DNA of 36,280 nucleotides from JAVVEW01 sp032251045 (GTDB lineage Bacteria; Pseudomonadota; Gammaproteobacteria; Methylococcales; Methylomonadaceae): the NCBI GenBank assembly GCA_032251045.1, contig JAVVEW010000026.1:1-36280 (forward strand). Direction: 5' to 3'. Below, piece after piece: positions 23,866-32,435 of this stretch (the first letter of the stretch is position 1; each line of letters begins with the position of its first letter). The notes beneath the pieces were generated by a model. That model made no database searches and was not told where the DNA came from. It was given only the letters and a program-made list of their open reading frames with translations. The position numbers and the translations under genes are program-made.

Positions 23866-24660
23866 ATGACCTACGAGCTTACGCTGACTGACCTGGCCGC
23901 CATGAAACAGCGCCAGGAAAAAATCACCTGCCTTACCGCTTACGACGCCAGCTTCGCCCGCTTGATTGACCAGGCCGGTATCGACATCATTCTGGTTGGC
24001 GATTCTCTAGGCCCTGTGATTCAAGGCCAATCCAGCACCGTGCCGGTAACGCTCAGCGACGTGGTTTACCATTGTCAATGCGTGCGCCGGGGATGCCATC
24101 GCGCCTGGCTGATTGCCGACCTCCCGTTTCTCAGCTATGTCACCGCTGACCAGGCCTTCGCCGCCGCCGCCCTGCTGATGCAGCAAGCCGGCGCCCGCAT
24201 GATCAAACTGGAAGGCGCGCATGATGAGCTGATTGCCCAACTGGTTGCTCATGGAGTGCCGGTTTGCGCTCACTTAGGCTTACTGCCCCAGCAAGTTCAC
24301 CAATTAGGTGGCTACCGGGTGCAAGGCCGTAAAGCCGACGCCCGACACCGCTTACTGAACGATGCTAAAACCGTGCAGGCTGCAGGCGCAAGCCTGCTGG
24401 TGCTGGAATGCGTACCCAGCGAACTGGCCGCTGAAATCACGACGATGCTGGATATTCCGGTCATCGGCATTGGCGCAGGCTCTGCCTGCGACGGTCAGGT
24501 GCTGGTGTTGTATGACATTCTCGGCCTCAGCCCTCACCCGCCAGCACGCTTCACACATAATTTTCTTGCCGGCCAAACCAGTATCAGTGGCGCCATCGAA
24601 GCTTTTCGAGATGCCGTCAAGCAACACCACTACCCCACTTCAGAACACAGCTACCGTTGA
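23866..24660 (+). CDS. panB: 3-methyl-2-oxobutanoate hydroxymethyltransferase
   Basis: PanB makes ketopantoate from 2-oxoisovalerate and methylenetetrahydrofolate, the first committed step to pantothenate and coenzyme A. The 264-residue protein shows ITCLTAYDASFARLIDQAGIDIILVGDSLG with the magnesium-binding aspartate, then LPFLSY, AGARMIKLEG, GLLPQQVHQLGGYRVQGR, the catalytic-glutamate strand LLVLECVPSELA, and IPVIGIGAGSACDGQVLVLYD. The length is usual. It starts 3 bases after the folK stop, and its stop overlaps the panC ATG. Confidence 0.96.
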   Translation: MTYELTLTDLAAMKQRQEKITCLTAYDASFARLIDQAGIDIILVGDSLGPVIQGQSSTVPVTLSDVVYHCQCVRRGCHRAWLIADLPFLSYVTADQAFAAAALLMQQAGARMIKLEGAHDELIAQLVAHGVPVCAHLGLLPQQVHQLGGYRVQGRKADARHRLLNDAKTVQAAGASLLVLECVPSELAAEITTMLDIPVIGIGAGSACDGQVLVLYDILGLSPHPPARFTHNFLAGQTSISGAIEAFRDAVKQHHYPTSEHSYR

Positions 24661-25544
24661 TGAAAACCGCAACCTCCCTGGCCGAAACCCGTAGCATTAT
24701 CCAACAATGGCGGCAATTTAAGCACAGCACGGCCCTGGTTCCGACCATGGGCAATCTGCATGCCGGGCATCTGGCTTTAGTCAAGCGCGCTCGCGCCCAG
24801 GCCAATAAAGTTGTCGTCAGCATTTTCGTCAACCCCACCCAGTTCGCACCCGGCGAAGATTACCGCAGCTACCCACGCACCGAAAGTGAAGACGCCGCTT
24901 TACTGCGCGAGGCGGGGGTGGACTTGCTGTTTATGCCGACAGCGGCTGATATGTACCCTCCCGGCACACAAACACGCATCCATGTCGGCGACCTGGCCAA
25001 CATATTGTGCGGCGCGTCCCGGCCCGGTCATTTTGACGGCGTAGCCACCGTGGTGGCAAAGCTGTTCAATATCATCCAACCCGATCAAGCCTATTTTGGC
25101 CTCAAGGATTATCAACAATGGCAGGTGATCAATGCCTTGGTGCAGGATTTGAATCTACCGATAGCCTTGCATTCGGTCGCCACCCTGCGCGAGCCAGATG
25201 GTTTAGCGATGAGTTCTCGCAATACCTACCTGACCGACTCGCAACGCCAGATAGCGCCCATACTATGGCAAACCTTGTCAAACATCGCGCAAACATTGGC
25301 CGAAGGTCAGCGCGACTACTCGACCATAGCCCAACAAGGCAGCCAGCGCTTGACGCAAGCCGGCTTTGAGGTTGATTATGTGGATATTCGCGAAGCCGCA
25401 TCGTTAGCGCCGGCAACGGACGCCGCAACCGATAAAATTATCCTGGCGGCCGCTAAGCTAGGTCAGGCGCGACTGATCGACAACCTGCTGTGTCCTGCGC
25501 CATCTTGGACACAGCCTCATAATGATAATAAACAGGAGGAATGA
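24660..25544 (+). CDS. panC: Pantothenate synthetase (pantoate--beta-alanine ligase)
   Basis: PanC joins pantoate and beta-alanine with ATP. The roughly 294-residue protein has the nucleotidyltransferase-fold signature PTMGNLHAGHLALVKRA (HxGH type), VVVSIFVNPTQFAPGEDYRSYPRT, GHFDGVATVVAKLFNIIQPDQAYFGLKDYQQ, and the KMSKS-like loop GLAMSSRNTYLT. The ATG at 24660 shares bases with the panB stop TGA, so the two are translationally coupled. A TTG codon just upstream is unnecessary. The aspartate decarboxylase gene panD is not next to it here. Confidence 0.96.
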   Translation: MKTATSLAETRSIIQQWRQFKHSTALVPTMGNLHAGHLALVKRARAQANKVVVSIFVNPTQFAPGEDYRSYPRTESEDAALLREAGVDLLFMPTAADMYPPGTQTRIHVGDLANILCGASRPGHFDGVATVVAKLFNIIQPDQAYFGLKDYQQWQVINALVQDLNLPIALHSVATLREPDGLAMSSRNTYLTDSQRQIAPILWQTLSNIAQTLAEGQRDYSTIAQQGSQRLTQAGFEVDYVDIREAASLAPATDAATDKIILAAAKLGQARLIDNLLCPAPSWTQPHNDNKQEE

Positions 25545-25849
25545 TGCTATTAGCAAAAATTGCCGGTATCGTCACGCTGGTATGGTTTTATCAATCCGCA
25601 CAAAAACGCGGTTTGCCACCCATACAATGGGCTTTGATCGGCTTGATTGGCTTTTGGGTAAGCTGGTGGATTGTCACCTTAGGCGTTGCCAATCCCTTGC
25701 TGGAGGCAATGGAGAAAAGCTCGGCCTGGCTGCTGTTGCTCATTCGACAGTTGCCTGCCTTAGCGGGGGTTGCGACAGCGGTTCTGGTACAAAAACGCTT
25801 TTTGATGACGGCGCCAGTACCGGACGCTGAACAAGAAACGGACGAGTAA
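25544..25849 (+). CDS. Small membrane protein, unassigned, last gene of the pan operon
   Basis: This product has about 101 residues with two hydrophobic segments (LLAKIAGIVTLVWFY and IQWALIGLIGFWVSWWIVTLGVANPLL), then a third weaker one (LLLLIRQLPALAGVATAVLVQKRFL), and an acidic tail ending AEQETDE. I do not recognise the family and see no catalytic motif. Two ATGs occur in tandem at 25541 and 25544; a GGAGG site inside the end of panC fits the second better. Both overlap the panC stop, so it belongs to the same transcript. A strong terminator lies just after its stop. Confidence 0.7.
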   Translation: MLLAKIAGIVTLVWFYQSAQKRGLPPIQWALIGLIGFWVSWWIVTLGVANPLLEAMEKSSAWLLLLIRQLPALAGVATAVLVQKRFLMTAPVPDAEQETDE

Positions 25850-25866
25850 CGCTTAAGCTTAAGCGT
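25849..25866. repeat. Perfect 18-bp palindrome at the end of the pan operon
   Basis: ACGCTTAAGCTTAAGCGT reads the same on both strands and starts at the last base of the stop codon (25847-25849). It has no loop bases, so as RNA it forms only a shorter hairpin. It lies 22 bases before the long terminator stem. Confidence 0.9.
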
Positions 25867-25888
25867 GTTTCAAGGCCAACAAAAACAG

Positions 25889-25923
25889 AAGGCCAGATGG
25901 CGCCAGCGGCGCCATCTGGCCTT
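25889..25923. terminator. Bidirectional intrinsic terminator with a perfect 16-bp stem
   Basis: AAGGCCAGATGGCGCC (25889-25904) pairs perfectly with GGCGCCATCTGGCCTT (25908-25923) around the loop AGC. A-rich bases before it (AACAAAAACAG) and T-rich bases after it (CTTTGCAGGGTTTTATT) serve as U-tracts for the minus and plus transcripts. It sits between the convergent pan operon and the peroxiredoxin gene. Confidence 0.9.
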
Positions 25924-25935
25924 TGCAGGGTTTTA

Positions 25936-26541
25936 TTACAACTTATCTGCGTTTTCGCTTAAGTAGCTGGCCACGCCGTCAGGGCTTGCCGTCATACCAC
26001 TTTGGCCTTTTTGCCAACCGGCAGGGCACACCTCGCCATGCTCTTCAAAAAATTGCAAGGCATCGATCATGCGCAGCAACTCGTCCATGTTACGACCTAG
26101 CGGCAGATCGTTCACCACCTGATGACGCACCACGCCTTCCCGATCGATCAGGAAAGTCCCCCGGAACGCCACCGCCGGAGCAACGTGCTCGACATCATAA
26201 TCTTTACAAATAGTATGCGCGATATCCGCCGCCATGGTGTAACGAACCGGACCAATACCGCCTTCGCTAACCGGCGTATTCCGCCAGGCGTTATGGGTGA
26301 AGTGTGAATCGACGGAAACCGTGATCACTTCAACACCACGGCTTTTGAATTCATCAATACGATGGTCTAACGCGATCAATTCAGATGGGCAGACAAAAGT
26401 AAAATCCAAAGGATAAAACACCAACACTGCATATTTGCCTTTGGTGGCTTCAGAGAAGCTGAAAGAATCAACAATCTCACCAGTACCTAATACCGCAGGC
26501 ACAGTAAAGTCAGGGGCTTGTTTACCAACGAGTACACTCAT
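25936..26541 (-). CDS. Typical 2-Cys peroxiredoxin (AhpC/Prx1 type)
   Basis: This enzyme reduces hydrogen peroxide and organic hydroperoxides through a peroxidatic cysteine. The 201-residue protein has FYPLDFTFVCPSE with peroxidatic Cys51, and the resolving Cys172 in GEVCPAGW. Sensitivity-type features are present: GGIGP (residues 95-99) and a C-terminal extension with SYLSENADKL in place of the eukaryotic YF helix. AAGGAG precedes the ATG. The gene lies 123 bases beyond hisD on the same strand, so it may have its own promoter, though I could not fix one. No thioredoxin- or AhpF-like reductase gene is adjacent. Confidence 0.94.
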   Translation of the reverse strand: MSVLVGKQAPDFTVPAVLGTGEIVDSFSFSEATKGKYAVLVFYPLDFTFVCPSELIALDHRIDEFKSRGVEVITVSVDSHFTHNAWRNTPVSEGGIGPVRYTMAADIAHTICKDYDVEHVAPAVAFRGTFLIDREGVVRHQVVNDLPLGRNMDELLRMIDALQFFEEHGEVCPAGWQKGQSGMTASPDGVASYLSENADKL

Positions 26542-26664
26542 TTCCTATCTCCTTAAGTTGTTGAAAAAATGCATCATAGCGAAGGCGCTTTACGCCTGGC
26601 ACCTATTCTACACTAAAATACTCGGAAAAGGCTGTCCGTACGATTGGCCACACAACATGACCGT

Positions 26665-27966
26665 TCAGCCGCGATATTCCGCCGAGCGGGCGTGCGCGGT
26701 CAAACCTTCACCCCGGGCCAGAATGGACGCGGTTTTGGCCAGCTCACCGGCGCCTTGTGGCGAACAGTGAATCAGGCTGGTGCGCTTTTGAAAGTCGTAA
26801 ACGCCCAGCGGCGAGGAGAATCGCGCCGTGCCCGAGGTGGGTAGAACGTGATTGGGGCCAGCGCAATAGTCGCCCAGGGCTTCGGCAGTATGCCGGCCCA
26901 AAAACACCGCGCCGGCATGGTCGATGCGCTCCAGCAGGCGGCCGGGTTCGGCCACGGATAATTCCAGGTGTTCGGGCGCGATTTTGTTGGCCATCGCACA
27001 AGCCTCGTTCAGATCCTGAACTTTGATCAGCGCGCCACGGGTGGCCAAAGATTGGCGAATTACCTCGGCCCGTTCCATAGTCGGCAAAAGCTTGTCGATA
27101 CTGGCGGCGACCGCATCCAGATAATCGGCTTTGTCGGACAATAAAATGGCCTGGGCGTGTTCATCGTGTTCGGCTTGCGAGAACAGGTCCATGGCCATCC
27201 AGTCGGGATCGGTGCCGCCGTCGGCGATAATCAGGATTTCCGAAGGGCCGGCGATCATGTCGATACCGACCTGGCCAAACACCAGCTTCTTGGCGGTGGC
27301 GACATAAATATTGCCGGGGCCGACGATTTTATCAACCCGGGGCACGGTTGCCGTGCCGTAGGCCAGGGCGGCGACCGCTTGCGCGCCACCGATGGCGAAC
27401 ACCCGGTCGACACCGGCAATCGCCGCCGCCGCCAAGACCAGCGGGTTGGTCAGGCCTTCAGGCGTGGGCACCACCATCACCAATTGCCTGACCCCGGCGA
27501 CTTTGGCCGGTATCGCGTTCATCAATACCGAGGAAGGATAGGCCGCCTTGCCGCCCGGTACATAAAGTCCCGCGCTGGCCAGTGGGGTGATTTTTTGCCC
27601 TAAAACGGTGCCGTCGGCTTCCCTATACTGCCAGGAAGACATTTTCTGATGTTCGGCATAGGCTTTGATGCGCGCCGCCGCTTGGCGCAAGGCATTGACT
27701 TGAGCCTCGGGCAGGCTAGCCAAGGCCTGCTCAAGCACGGTTTTGGGCAATTCCAGATCGCTGGCCTGCTCAGGCTGCCAGCGGTCAAACTGCCTGGTGT
27801 AATCCAGCAAGGCGCTATCACCCTGGTTTTTAACGGTTTTCAGAATGATCAGCACTTGCTGATCGATGGCGAGGGTATCCTGCTCGGCAAAGCTCAACAG
27901 ACGCTCCAGCCGGTTGCTGAACTCCGCCTCACGGCTGTCCAGACGGTTAATGGTTGTTTCAGTCAT
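26665..27966 (-). CDS. hisD: Histidinol dehydrogenase
   Basis: HisD oxidises histidinol to histidine in two NAD-dependent steps with bound zinc. The 433-residue protein shows ITPLASAGLYVPGGKAAYPSSVLMNAIPAKVAGV, IYVATAKKLVFGQVGIDMIAGPSEI, the QAEHDEHAQAI zinc and base region, and APNHVLPTSGTARF. I chose ATG 27966 (MTETTINR) because GAGAAAGG lies just before it; a TTG six codons upstream would start right after the hisG stop and lacks such a site. It follows hisG directly, as in many proteobacteria where murA-hisG-hisD are linked. Confidence 0.96.
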   Translation of the reverse strand: MTETTINRLDSREAEFSNRLERLLSFAEQDTLAIDQQVLIILKTVKNQGDSALLDYTRQFDRWQPEQASDLELPKTVLEQALASLPEAQVNALRQAAARIKAYAEHQKMSSWQYREADGTVLGQKITPLASAGLYVPGGKAAYPSSVLMNAIPAKVAGVRQLVMVVPTPEGLTNPLVLAAAAIAGVDRVFAIGGAQAVAALAYGTATVPRVDKIVGPGNIYVATAKKLVFGQVGIDMIAGPSEILIIADGGTDPDWMAMDLFSQAEHDEHAQAILLSDKADYLDAVAASIDKLLPTMERAEVIRQSLATRGALIKVQDLNEACAMANKIAPEHLELSVAEPGRLLERIDHAGAVFLGRHTAEALGDYCAGPNHVLPTSGTARFSSPLGVYDFQKRTSLIHCSPQGAGELAKTASILARGEGLTAHARSAEYRG

Positions 27967-27984
27967 GGCCTTTCTCGGTGGCAA

Positions 27985-28620
27985 TCAGGCGGCGCGGGCC
28001 GCCAGGGTTTGTTCGAATTGTTCGATCAGGGCTTGCACGGCTTGATGTTTCATTTTCATCGCCGCTTTGTTGACCACCAGGTGCGAGCTGATGGGCATGA
28101 TCAAATCCCGAGCTTCCAGGCCGTTGGCTTTCAGGGTGTTGCCGGTATCGACCAGATCGACAATGCAATCGGCAAGGCCCACCAAAGGCGCCAGCTCCAT
28201 GGAGCCGTACAGCTTGATGATTTCTGCCTGAATGCCTAGCCCGGCGAAATAGCGGTGCGCGGATTTAACATATTTGGTGGCCACGCGAATGCGCTTGCCG
28301 AAGCTTTTCGGCGCATCGGTTTTGGCGGCTGTCATCAGTCGGCAACGGGCGATACCCAGGTCCAGCGGCTGATAAAGGCCGGTGGAATCGTGTTCCAGCA
28401 AAATATCCTTGCCGGTAATGCCCAGATCAGCGGCGCCGTATTCAACATAAGTCGGCACATCGCTGGCGCGGATGATCAACAGCCGGACATCATCGCGGCT
28501 GGTGTCAAGAATCAGTTTGCGGCTTTTATCCGGGTCATCGGTAGGCTCGATACCGGCTTGCGCCAGAAACGGCAGCGCTTCCTCGAAAATGCGGCCTTTG
28601 GAAACGGCAATGGTCAGCAT
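27985..28620 (-). CDS. hisG: ATP phosphoribosyltransferase, short form
   Basis: HisG joins ATP and PRPP in the first step of histidine synthesis. The 211-residue protein has the periplasmic-binding-like fold with KGRIFEEALPFLAQAGI, DLGITGKDIL, RIRVATKYVKSAHRYF and the PRPP loop DCIVDLVDTGNTLKANGLE. It ends where the short form ends and lacks the C-terminal regulatory ACT-like domain of the long enzyme (about 290-300 residues). Short HisG needs the HisZ subunit for activity and histidine feedback; hisZ is not in this window. It starts 20 bases after murA. Confidence 0.95.
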   Translation of the reverse strand: MLTIAVSKGRIFEEALPFLAQAGIEPTDDPDKSRKLILDTSRDDVRLLIIRASDVPTYVEYGAADLGITGKDILLEHDSTGLYQPLDLGIARCRLMTAAKTDAPKSFGKRIRVATKYVKSAHRYFAGLGIQAEIIKLYGSMELAPLVGLADCIVDLVDTGNTLKANGLEARDLIMPISSHLVVNKAAMKMKHQAVQALIEQFEQTLAARAA

Positions 28621-28640
28621 AAGTTCAGTCCTTGGCTATA

Positions 28641-29906
28641 TCAATGTGGAATCCGGCGAATTTTCGCGCCCAGTTGCGACAGTTTTTCTTCGATGTGATC
28701 GTAGCCCCGGTCGATATGATAAATCCGGTCGACGATGGTTTCACCGTCTGCGGCCAACGCGGCCAGCACCAGACCGGCCGAGGCGCGCAGGTCGGTGGCC
28801 ATCACCGGAGCGGCGGTCAATCGGTCAACGCCGGTGCAGATCGCGGTGTTCGATTCCAGGCGAATATCGGCGCCCATGCGCTGCAGCTCCTGAATGTGCA
28901 TGTAGCGATTCTCAAAAATGGTTTCGGTAATCACGCCAACGCCATGGGCAATGGTGTTCAGGGCGGTGAATTGCGCCTGCATGTCGGTCGGAAATGCCGG
29001 GTACGGCGCGGTACGCACCGATACCGCTTTTGGTTTTTGGCCGCGCATGTTCAGGCTGATCCAATCCTCGCCGCTGTGCAGTTCAGCGCCCGCTTCGGTC
29101 AGTTTGGCCAGTACCGCATCCAGGGCATTGGGACAGGTTTTTTTGACTTTAATGTCGCCGCCGGTGATGGCGGCGGCAATCAGGTACGTGCCGGTTTCGA
29201 TCCGGTCGGGCATGACCCGGTAGTACAGGTTTTCCACGCCCAGTCTGGCCACACCTTCGATTTCCAGAATGTCGGTGCCGATGCCTTTGATTTTTGCACC
29301 CATGGCGTTGAGGAAACGCGCCAGGTCGGAGACTTCCGGCTCCCGAGCGGCGTTTTCGATCAAGGTCACGCCTTCGGCCAGAGTGGCCGCCATCAGCAGA
29401 TTTTCGGTGCCGGTGACGGTGACTTTATCCAGCACCAATCGACAGCCTTTCAAGCGTTTGGCCTGGGCAATAATGTAACCATTTTCCACTTGAATATCGG
29501 CACCCATTTTTTTCAGGCCGTCCAGGTGAATATCCACCGGTCGGGTGCCGATAGCGCAGCCGCCGGGAAGCGATACTTGAGCCTGACCGTAACGGGCCAA
29601 GAGCGGCCCCAGCACCAGAATCGAGGCGCGCATGGTTTTGACCAGCTCGTAAGGCGCTTCGTAATGATTCAGGGTGCTACAGTCAACTTCGATATTCATT
29701 TTTTCATCGACCATCAGCGAAACCCCGAGCCGCCCCAGCAGCTCTAAGGTAGTGGTAATGTCGTGCAAATGTGGAATGTTGCCGATGGTGACCGGTGTTC
29801 CCGACAGCAAGGTCGCTGCCAGAATCGGCAGGGCGGCGTTTTTGGCCCCGGAAATGGTCAGTTCTCCGGACAGCCGATTGCCGCCGGTAATGCTCAGTTT
29901 ATCCAT
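28641..29906 (-). CDS. murA: UDP-N-acetylglucosamine 1-carboxyvinyltransferase
   Basis: MurA transfers enolpyruvate from PEP to UDP-GlcNAc, the first committed step of peptidoglycan synthesis. The 421-residue protein starts MDKLSITGGNRLSGELTISGAKNAALP, with the conserved lysine and asparagine. It carries catalytic Cys117 in LPGGCAIGTRPVDIH, the site attacked by fosfomycin, and ends with AADGETIVDRIYHIDRGYD and the family's ERKL-type tail. The length is normal. It lies 5 bases after mlaB; the small ibaG/bolA gene often found between them is absent. Confidence 0.97.
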   Translation of the reverse strand: MDKLSITGGNRLSGELTISGAKNAALPILAATLLSGTPVTIGNIPHLHDITTTLELLGRLGVSLMVDEKMNIEVDCSTLNHYEAPYELVKTMRASILVLGPLLARYGQAQVSLPGGCAIGTRPVDIHLDGLKKMGADIQVENGYIIAQAKRLKGCRLVLDKVTVTGTENLLMAATLAEGVTLIENAAREPEVSDLARFLNAMGAKIKGIGTDILEIEGVARLGVENLYYRVMPDRIETGTYLIAAAITGGDIKVKKTCPNALDAVLAKLTEAGAELHSGEDWISLNMRGQKPKAVSVRTAPYPAFPTDMQAQFTALNTIAHGVGVITETIFENRYMHIQELQRMGADIRLESNTAICTGVDRLTAAPVMATDLRASAGLVLAALAADGETIVDRIYHIDRGYDHIEEKLSQLGAKIRRIPH

Positions 29907-29911
29907 AAGAT

Positions 29912-30247
29912 TTATTCCGCTTCAGCGCTGTCCGAGGCTTCGGTAATATCCTGAAGCCGGTTGAAACCACTTAAGGCGGCCAGTTTTTTTAATTGTGGCG
30001 GAATGTTTTTGAATTGCAGCTCGGTTTGTTGGTACCTGGCTTTTTTCTGCCATTCGATGAGCAATGCAAGCCCGGCACTGTCGGCATTATCCACTTGAGC
30101 CAGATCGATGATCACCCGCGCCTGTTTGCCCAGACCTTGCAACTGTTCGGCGGTTTGGGCGTTGATGGTGGCAAAGGTCAGATCGCCATCGACGGTGTAG
30201 CCAAGGCCTTGAACGGCGCGAATAACCAGTGAATCAGACTTATTCAC
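29912..30247 (-). CDS. mlaB: STAS-domain protein MlaB
   Basis: MlaB is the cytoplasmic STAS-domain subunit that stabilises the MlaFEDB phospholipid transporter. The roughly 111-residue protein has the STAS order: VDGDLTFATINA, a central strand ARVIIDLAQVDNADSAGLALLIEWQKKAR (with the conserved D-SAG loop) and LQFKNIPPQLKKLAALSGF. I place the start at GTG 30247, which overlaps the mlaD stop by 8 bases and begins VNKSDSLV. A longer frame would run 13 residues into mlaD with unrelated sequence. The gene normally between mlaD and mlaB, mlaC, is missing. Confidence 0.88.
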   Translation of the reverse strand: MNKSDSLVIRAVQGLGYTVDGDLTFATINAQTAEQLQGLGKQARVIIDLAQVDNADSAGLALLIEWQKKARYQQTELQFKNIPPQLKKLAALSGFNRLQDITEASDSAEAE

Positions 30248-30716
30248 TTGGATTTTCCTCAGCTTTGCTGAACAGGAATTTGCCAATCAGTTGTTCCAGC
30301 ACCATGGCCGACTGGGTCAGTTCGATTTGGTCGCCGTCTTTCAGTATATCCGGCATGCCGCCCGGCTCCAGGCTGATGTATTGCTCGCCCAATAGCCCGG
30401 CGGTAAAGACACTGGCCGAGGTATCTTCAGGCAAATTGTTATAGCGCCTATTGATCGCCATGGTGACCACCGCTTCAAAGCTGTCGGGATCGATATGGAT
30501 CGACTCGATTCGGCCAATACGCACGCCAGCGATGGAAACGGCCGATTTGGCTTTCAAGCCGCCGGAATTGGCGAATTTGGCGATCAGCGTGTAAGTATCA
30601 CCGCCGGTCGCGTAGGCATCGAGATTACTGACTCTAAGCGACAGAAAAAACAGGGCGACGATACTGATGGCGACAAACAAGCCGACCAAAGTGTCCTGTA
30701 CGGAGGTACGTTGCAT
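30240..30716 (-). CDS. mlaD: MCE-domain lipid-binding protein MlaD
   Basis: MlaD forms a hexameric ring in the periplasm, anchored in the inner membrane, that passes phospholipids between the transporter and the carrier MlaC. The 158-residue protein starts MQRTSVQDTLVGLFVAISIVALFFLSLRV, with one membrane helix at about 10-28. The MCE domain follows with TYTLIAKFANSGGLKAKSAVSIAGVRIGRIESI and ASVFTAGLLGEQYISLEPGG. I use this ATG, 2 bases after the mlaE stop; a 40-residue extension upstream would lie inside mlaE and does not match the family. Confidence 0.94.
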   Translation of the reverse strand: MQRTSVQDTLVGLFVAISIVALFFLSLRVSNLDAYATGGDTYTLIAKFANSGGLKAKSAVSIAGVRIGRIESIHIDPDSFEAVVTMAINRRYNNLPEDTSASVFTAGLLGEQYISLEPGGMPDILKDGDQIELTQSAMVLEQLIGKFLFSKAEENPSE

Positions 30717-30718
30717 GA

Positions 30719-31501
30719 TTATTGGTCTCCAAACATGAGCGCGGTCAGGATGAAGTCCAGACCCAGAATTGAAAAAGCGGAATTGACTACAGTGCGCGTG
30801 GTGGCGCGGCTGACGCCTTCCGAGGTGGGGATACAATCGTAGCCTTCAAACAAGGCAATCCAGGTGACCACCCAACCAAAGACAATGCTTTTGATCACGC
30901 CATTGACAATGTCATCGTAAAAATCCAGGGCGAATTTCATTTGTGACCAGTACGCGCCGTCATCGACGCCCAAAAGGCCGACGCCAACCAATTGCCCACC
31001 CAGAACACCCACCGAGCTGAACAAGGCGGCCAACAACGGCATGGCTAAAAACCCGGCAAAAAACCGGGGTGTGATGATACGCCGCACCGGATCAACCGCC
31101 ATCATTTCCATGCCCGATAACTGTTCGGTGGCCTTCATCAGGCCGATTTCCGCGGTCAGCGCGGAACCGGCGCGTCCGGCAAACAACAAAGCGGTGACCA
31201 CAGGCCCCAGTTCGCGCACCAGGGAGGCGGCGACCATCACGCCCAAGGCTTCTTCAGAACCGAAATCGGACAGCACGATATAGCCTTGCAAACCCAGCAC
31301 CATGCCGACAAACAGACCGGAAATGACGATAATCAGAAAGGTCAATACGCCCACCGAGTAAAGCTGGTTAATCAGCAAACGAGGTCGCAACAACAGACTG
31401 CCCAGACCGGACAAGGTATGCATAAAGAAAAAGCTGCCGCGCCCCAGTTTCGTGAACGTCAAGCGGGTATGGCGGCCCAAGGATTCCAGTAATGTCAACA
31501 T
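30719..31501 (-). CDS. mlaE: Phospholipid transport permease MlaE
   Basis: MlaE is the inner-membrane permease of the MlaFEDB complex, which keeps outer-membrane lipid asymmetry. The 260-residue protein has the permease pattern with five or six membrane helices: LINQLYSVGVLTFLIIVISGLFVGMVLGLQGYIVLSDFGSEEALGVMVAASLVRELGPVVTALLFAGRAGSA in short sequence blocks, then MKATEQLSGMEMMAVDPVRRIITPRFFAG and a final pair of helices. The amphipathic elbow near the N-terminus is present. It starts 4 bases after the mlaF stop. Confidence 0.96.
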   Translation of the reverse strand: MLTLLESLGRHTRLTFTKLGRGSFFFMHTLSGLGSLLLRPRLLINQLYSVGVLTFLIIVISGLFVGMVLGLQGYIVLSDFGSEEALGVMVAASLVRELGPVVTALLFAGRAGSALTAEIGLMKATEQLSGMEMMAVDPVRRIITPRFFAGFLAMPLLAALFSSVGVLGGQLVGVGLLGVDDGAYWSQMKFALDFYDDIVNGVIKSIVFGWVVTWIALFEGYDCIPTSEGVSRATTRTVVNSAFSILGLDFILTALMFGDQ

Positions 31502-31505
31502 AAGC

Positions 31506-32396
31506 TTAACGGCGGTAACGGGAGCGGTGACGCGGCGGCGCCGGTTTGCTCAATAAACCGCTTGATTTAGCGGCGGCATCATCGAGCAGGTCGGCGGTGT
31601 AATCATCGGCGGAATAATGGAATTTAACCGGGCCATCGGCCTCACCGAGCATGAATTGTCGGACCCAGGGGGATTGCGATTCGGCCAGTTGTTTAGGACT
31701 GCCGGAGTCGACTACTTTACCTTCGGCAATCACATACACCAGGTCGGCGATTTCACAGGTTTCCTTAACATCATGAGACACCACAATGCTGGTCAGGCCC
31801 AAGGTGGTGTTCAATGCCTTGATCAGCTTAACCAACACACCCATGGAAATCGGATCCTGGCCGGTAAAGGGCTCGTCATACATAATCATCATCGGGTCCA
31901 GGGCAATGGCCCGCGCCAGCGCCACCCGTCTGGCCATGCCGCCAGATAATTCCGAGGTCATCAGTTCGCGTGCGCCGCGCAGACCCACCGCTTCCAGTTT
32001 CATCAACACCAGGGTGCGAATCATCGATTCGCTGAGTCTGGTATGTTCACGCAGCGGAAAGGCGACATTGTCGAACACGTTCAGGTCAGTGAGCAAGGCG
32101 CCGCTTTGGAACAGCATGCCCATGCGCTTACGTAGTTCGAATAACGCCTTGTGCTTCAAACGCGGCACTTCCAGGCCATCGACCGAAACATGGCCGTATT
32201 CCGGGGCTAACTGGCCGCCAATGATTTTCAGCAAGGTGGTTTTGCCGGTGCCGCTGGGCCCCATGATGGCGGTAATTTTACCGCGTGGAATGGCTAGCGA
32301 CAGATCGTCGAAAATTTTGCGGTTACCGCGTGAAAAGGTCAGTTGCTGGATAACAACCAATGGGGCTACAGATGCCGCGCTATGGCTAACAGTCAT
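31506..32396 (-). CDS. mlaF: Phospholipid transport ATP-binding protein MlaF
   Basis: MlaF powers phospholipid transport by ATP hydrolysis. The 296-residue protein has Walker A GPSGTGKTT, the Q loop MLFQSGALLTDLNVFDNVAFPL, the signature LSGGMARRVALARA, Walker B MIMYDEPFTGQDP and the switch histidine in VVSHDV. The C-terminal tail, about 30 residues beyond the core and ending RSRYRR, is basic and variable. The gene begins 39 bases after fhcA on the same strand with no terminator visible between, so read-through from the C1 genes is likely unless an internal promoter exists. Confidence 0.96.
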   Translation of the reverse strand: MTVSHSAASVAPLVVIQQLTFSRGNRKIFDDLSLAIPRGKITAIMGPSGTGKTTLLKIIGGQLAPEYGHVSVDGLEVPRLKHKALFELRKRMGMLFQSGALLTDLNVFDNVAFPLREHTRLSESMIRTLVLMKLEAVGLRGARELMTSELSGGMARRVALARAIALDPMMIMYDEPFTGQDPISMGVLVKLIKALNTTLGLTSIVVSHDVKETCEIADLVYVIAEGKVVDSGSPKQLAESQSPWVRQFMLGEADGPVKFHYSADDYTADLLDDAAAKSSGLLSKPAPPRHRSRYRR

Positions 32397-32435
32397 AGTG
32401 ATGGAAACGTCCTCTTAAAGTGCCATGAGGCGTCA

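Noticed and set aside
28632..29747. Long plus-strand frame of 371 codons opposite murA
   Set aside because: It is the antisense shadow of murA; its composition (H, Q, R, G rich) is typical of a complementary frame and murA is complete.
30717..30836. 40-residue N-terminal extension of mlaD
   Set aside because: It lies inside mlaE, has no family similarity, and the ATG at 30716 gives the standard MlaD start.
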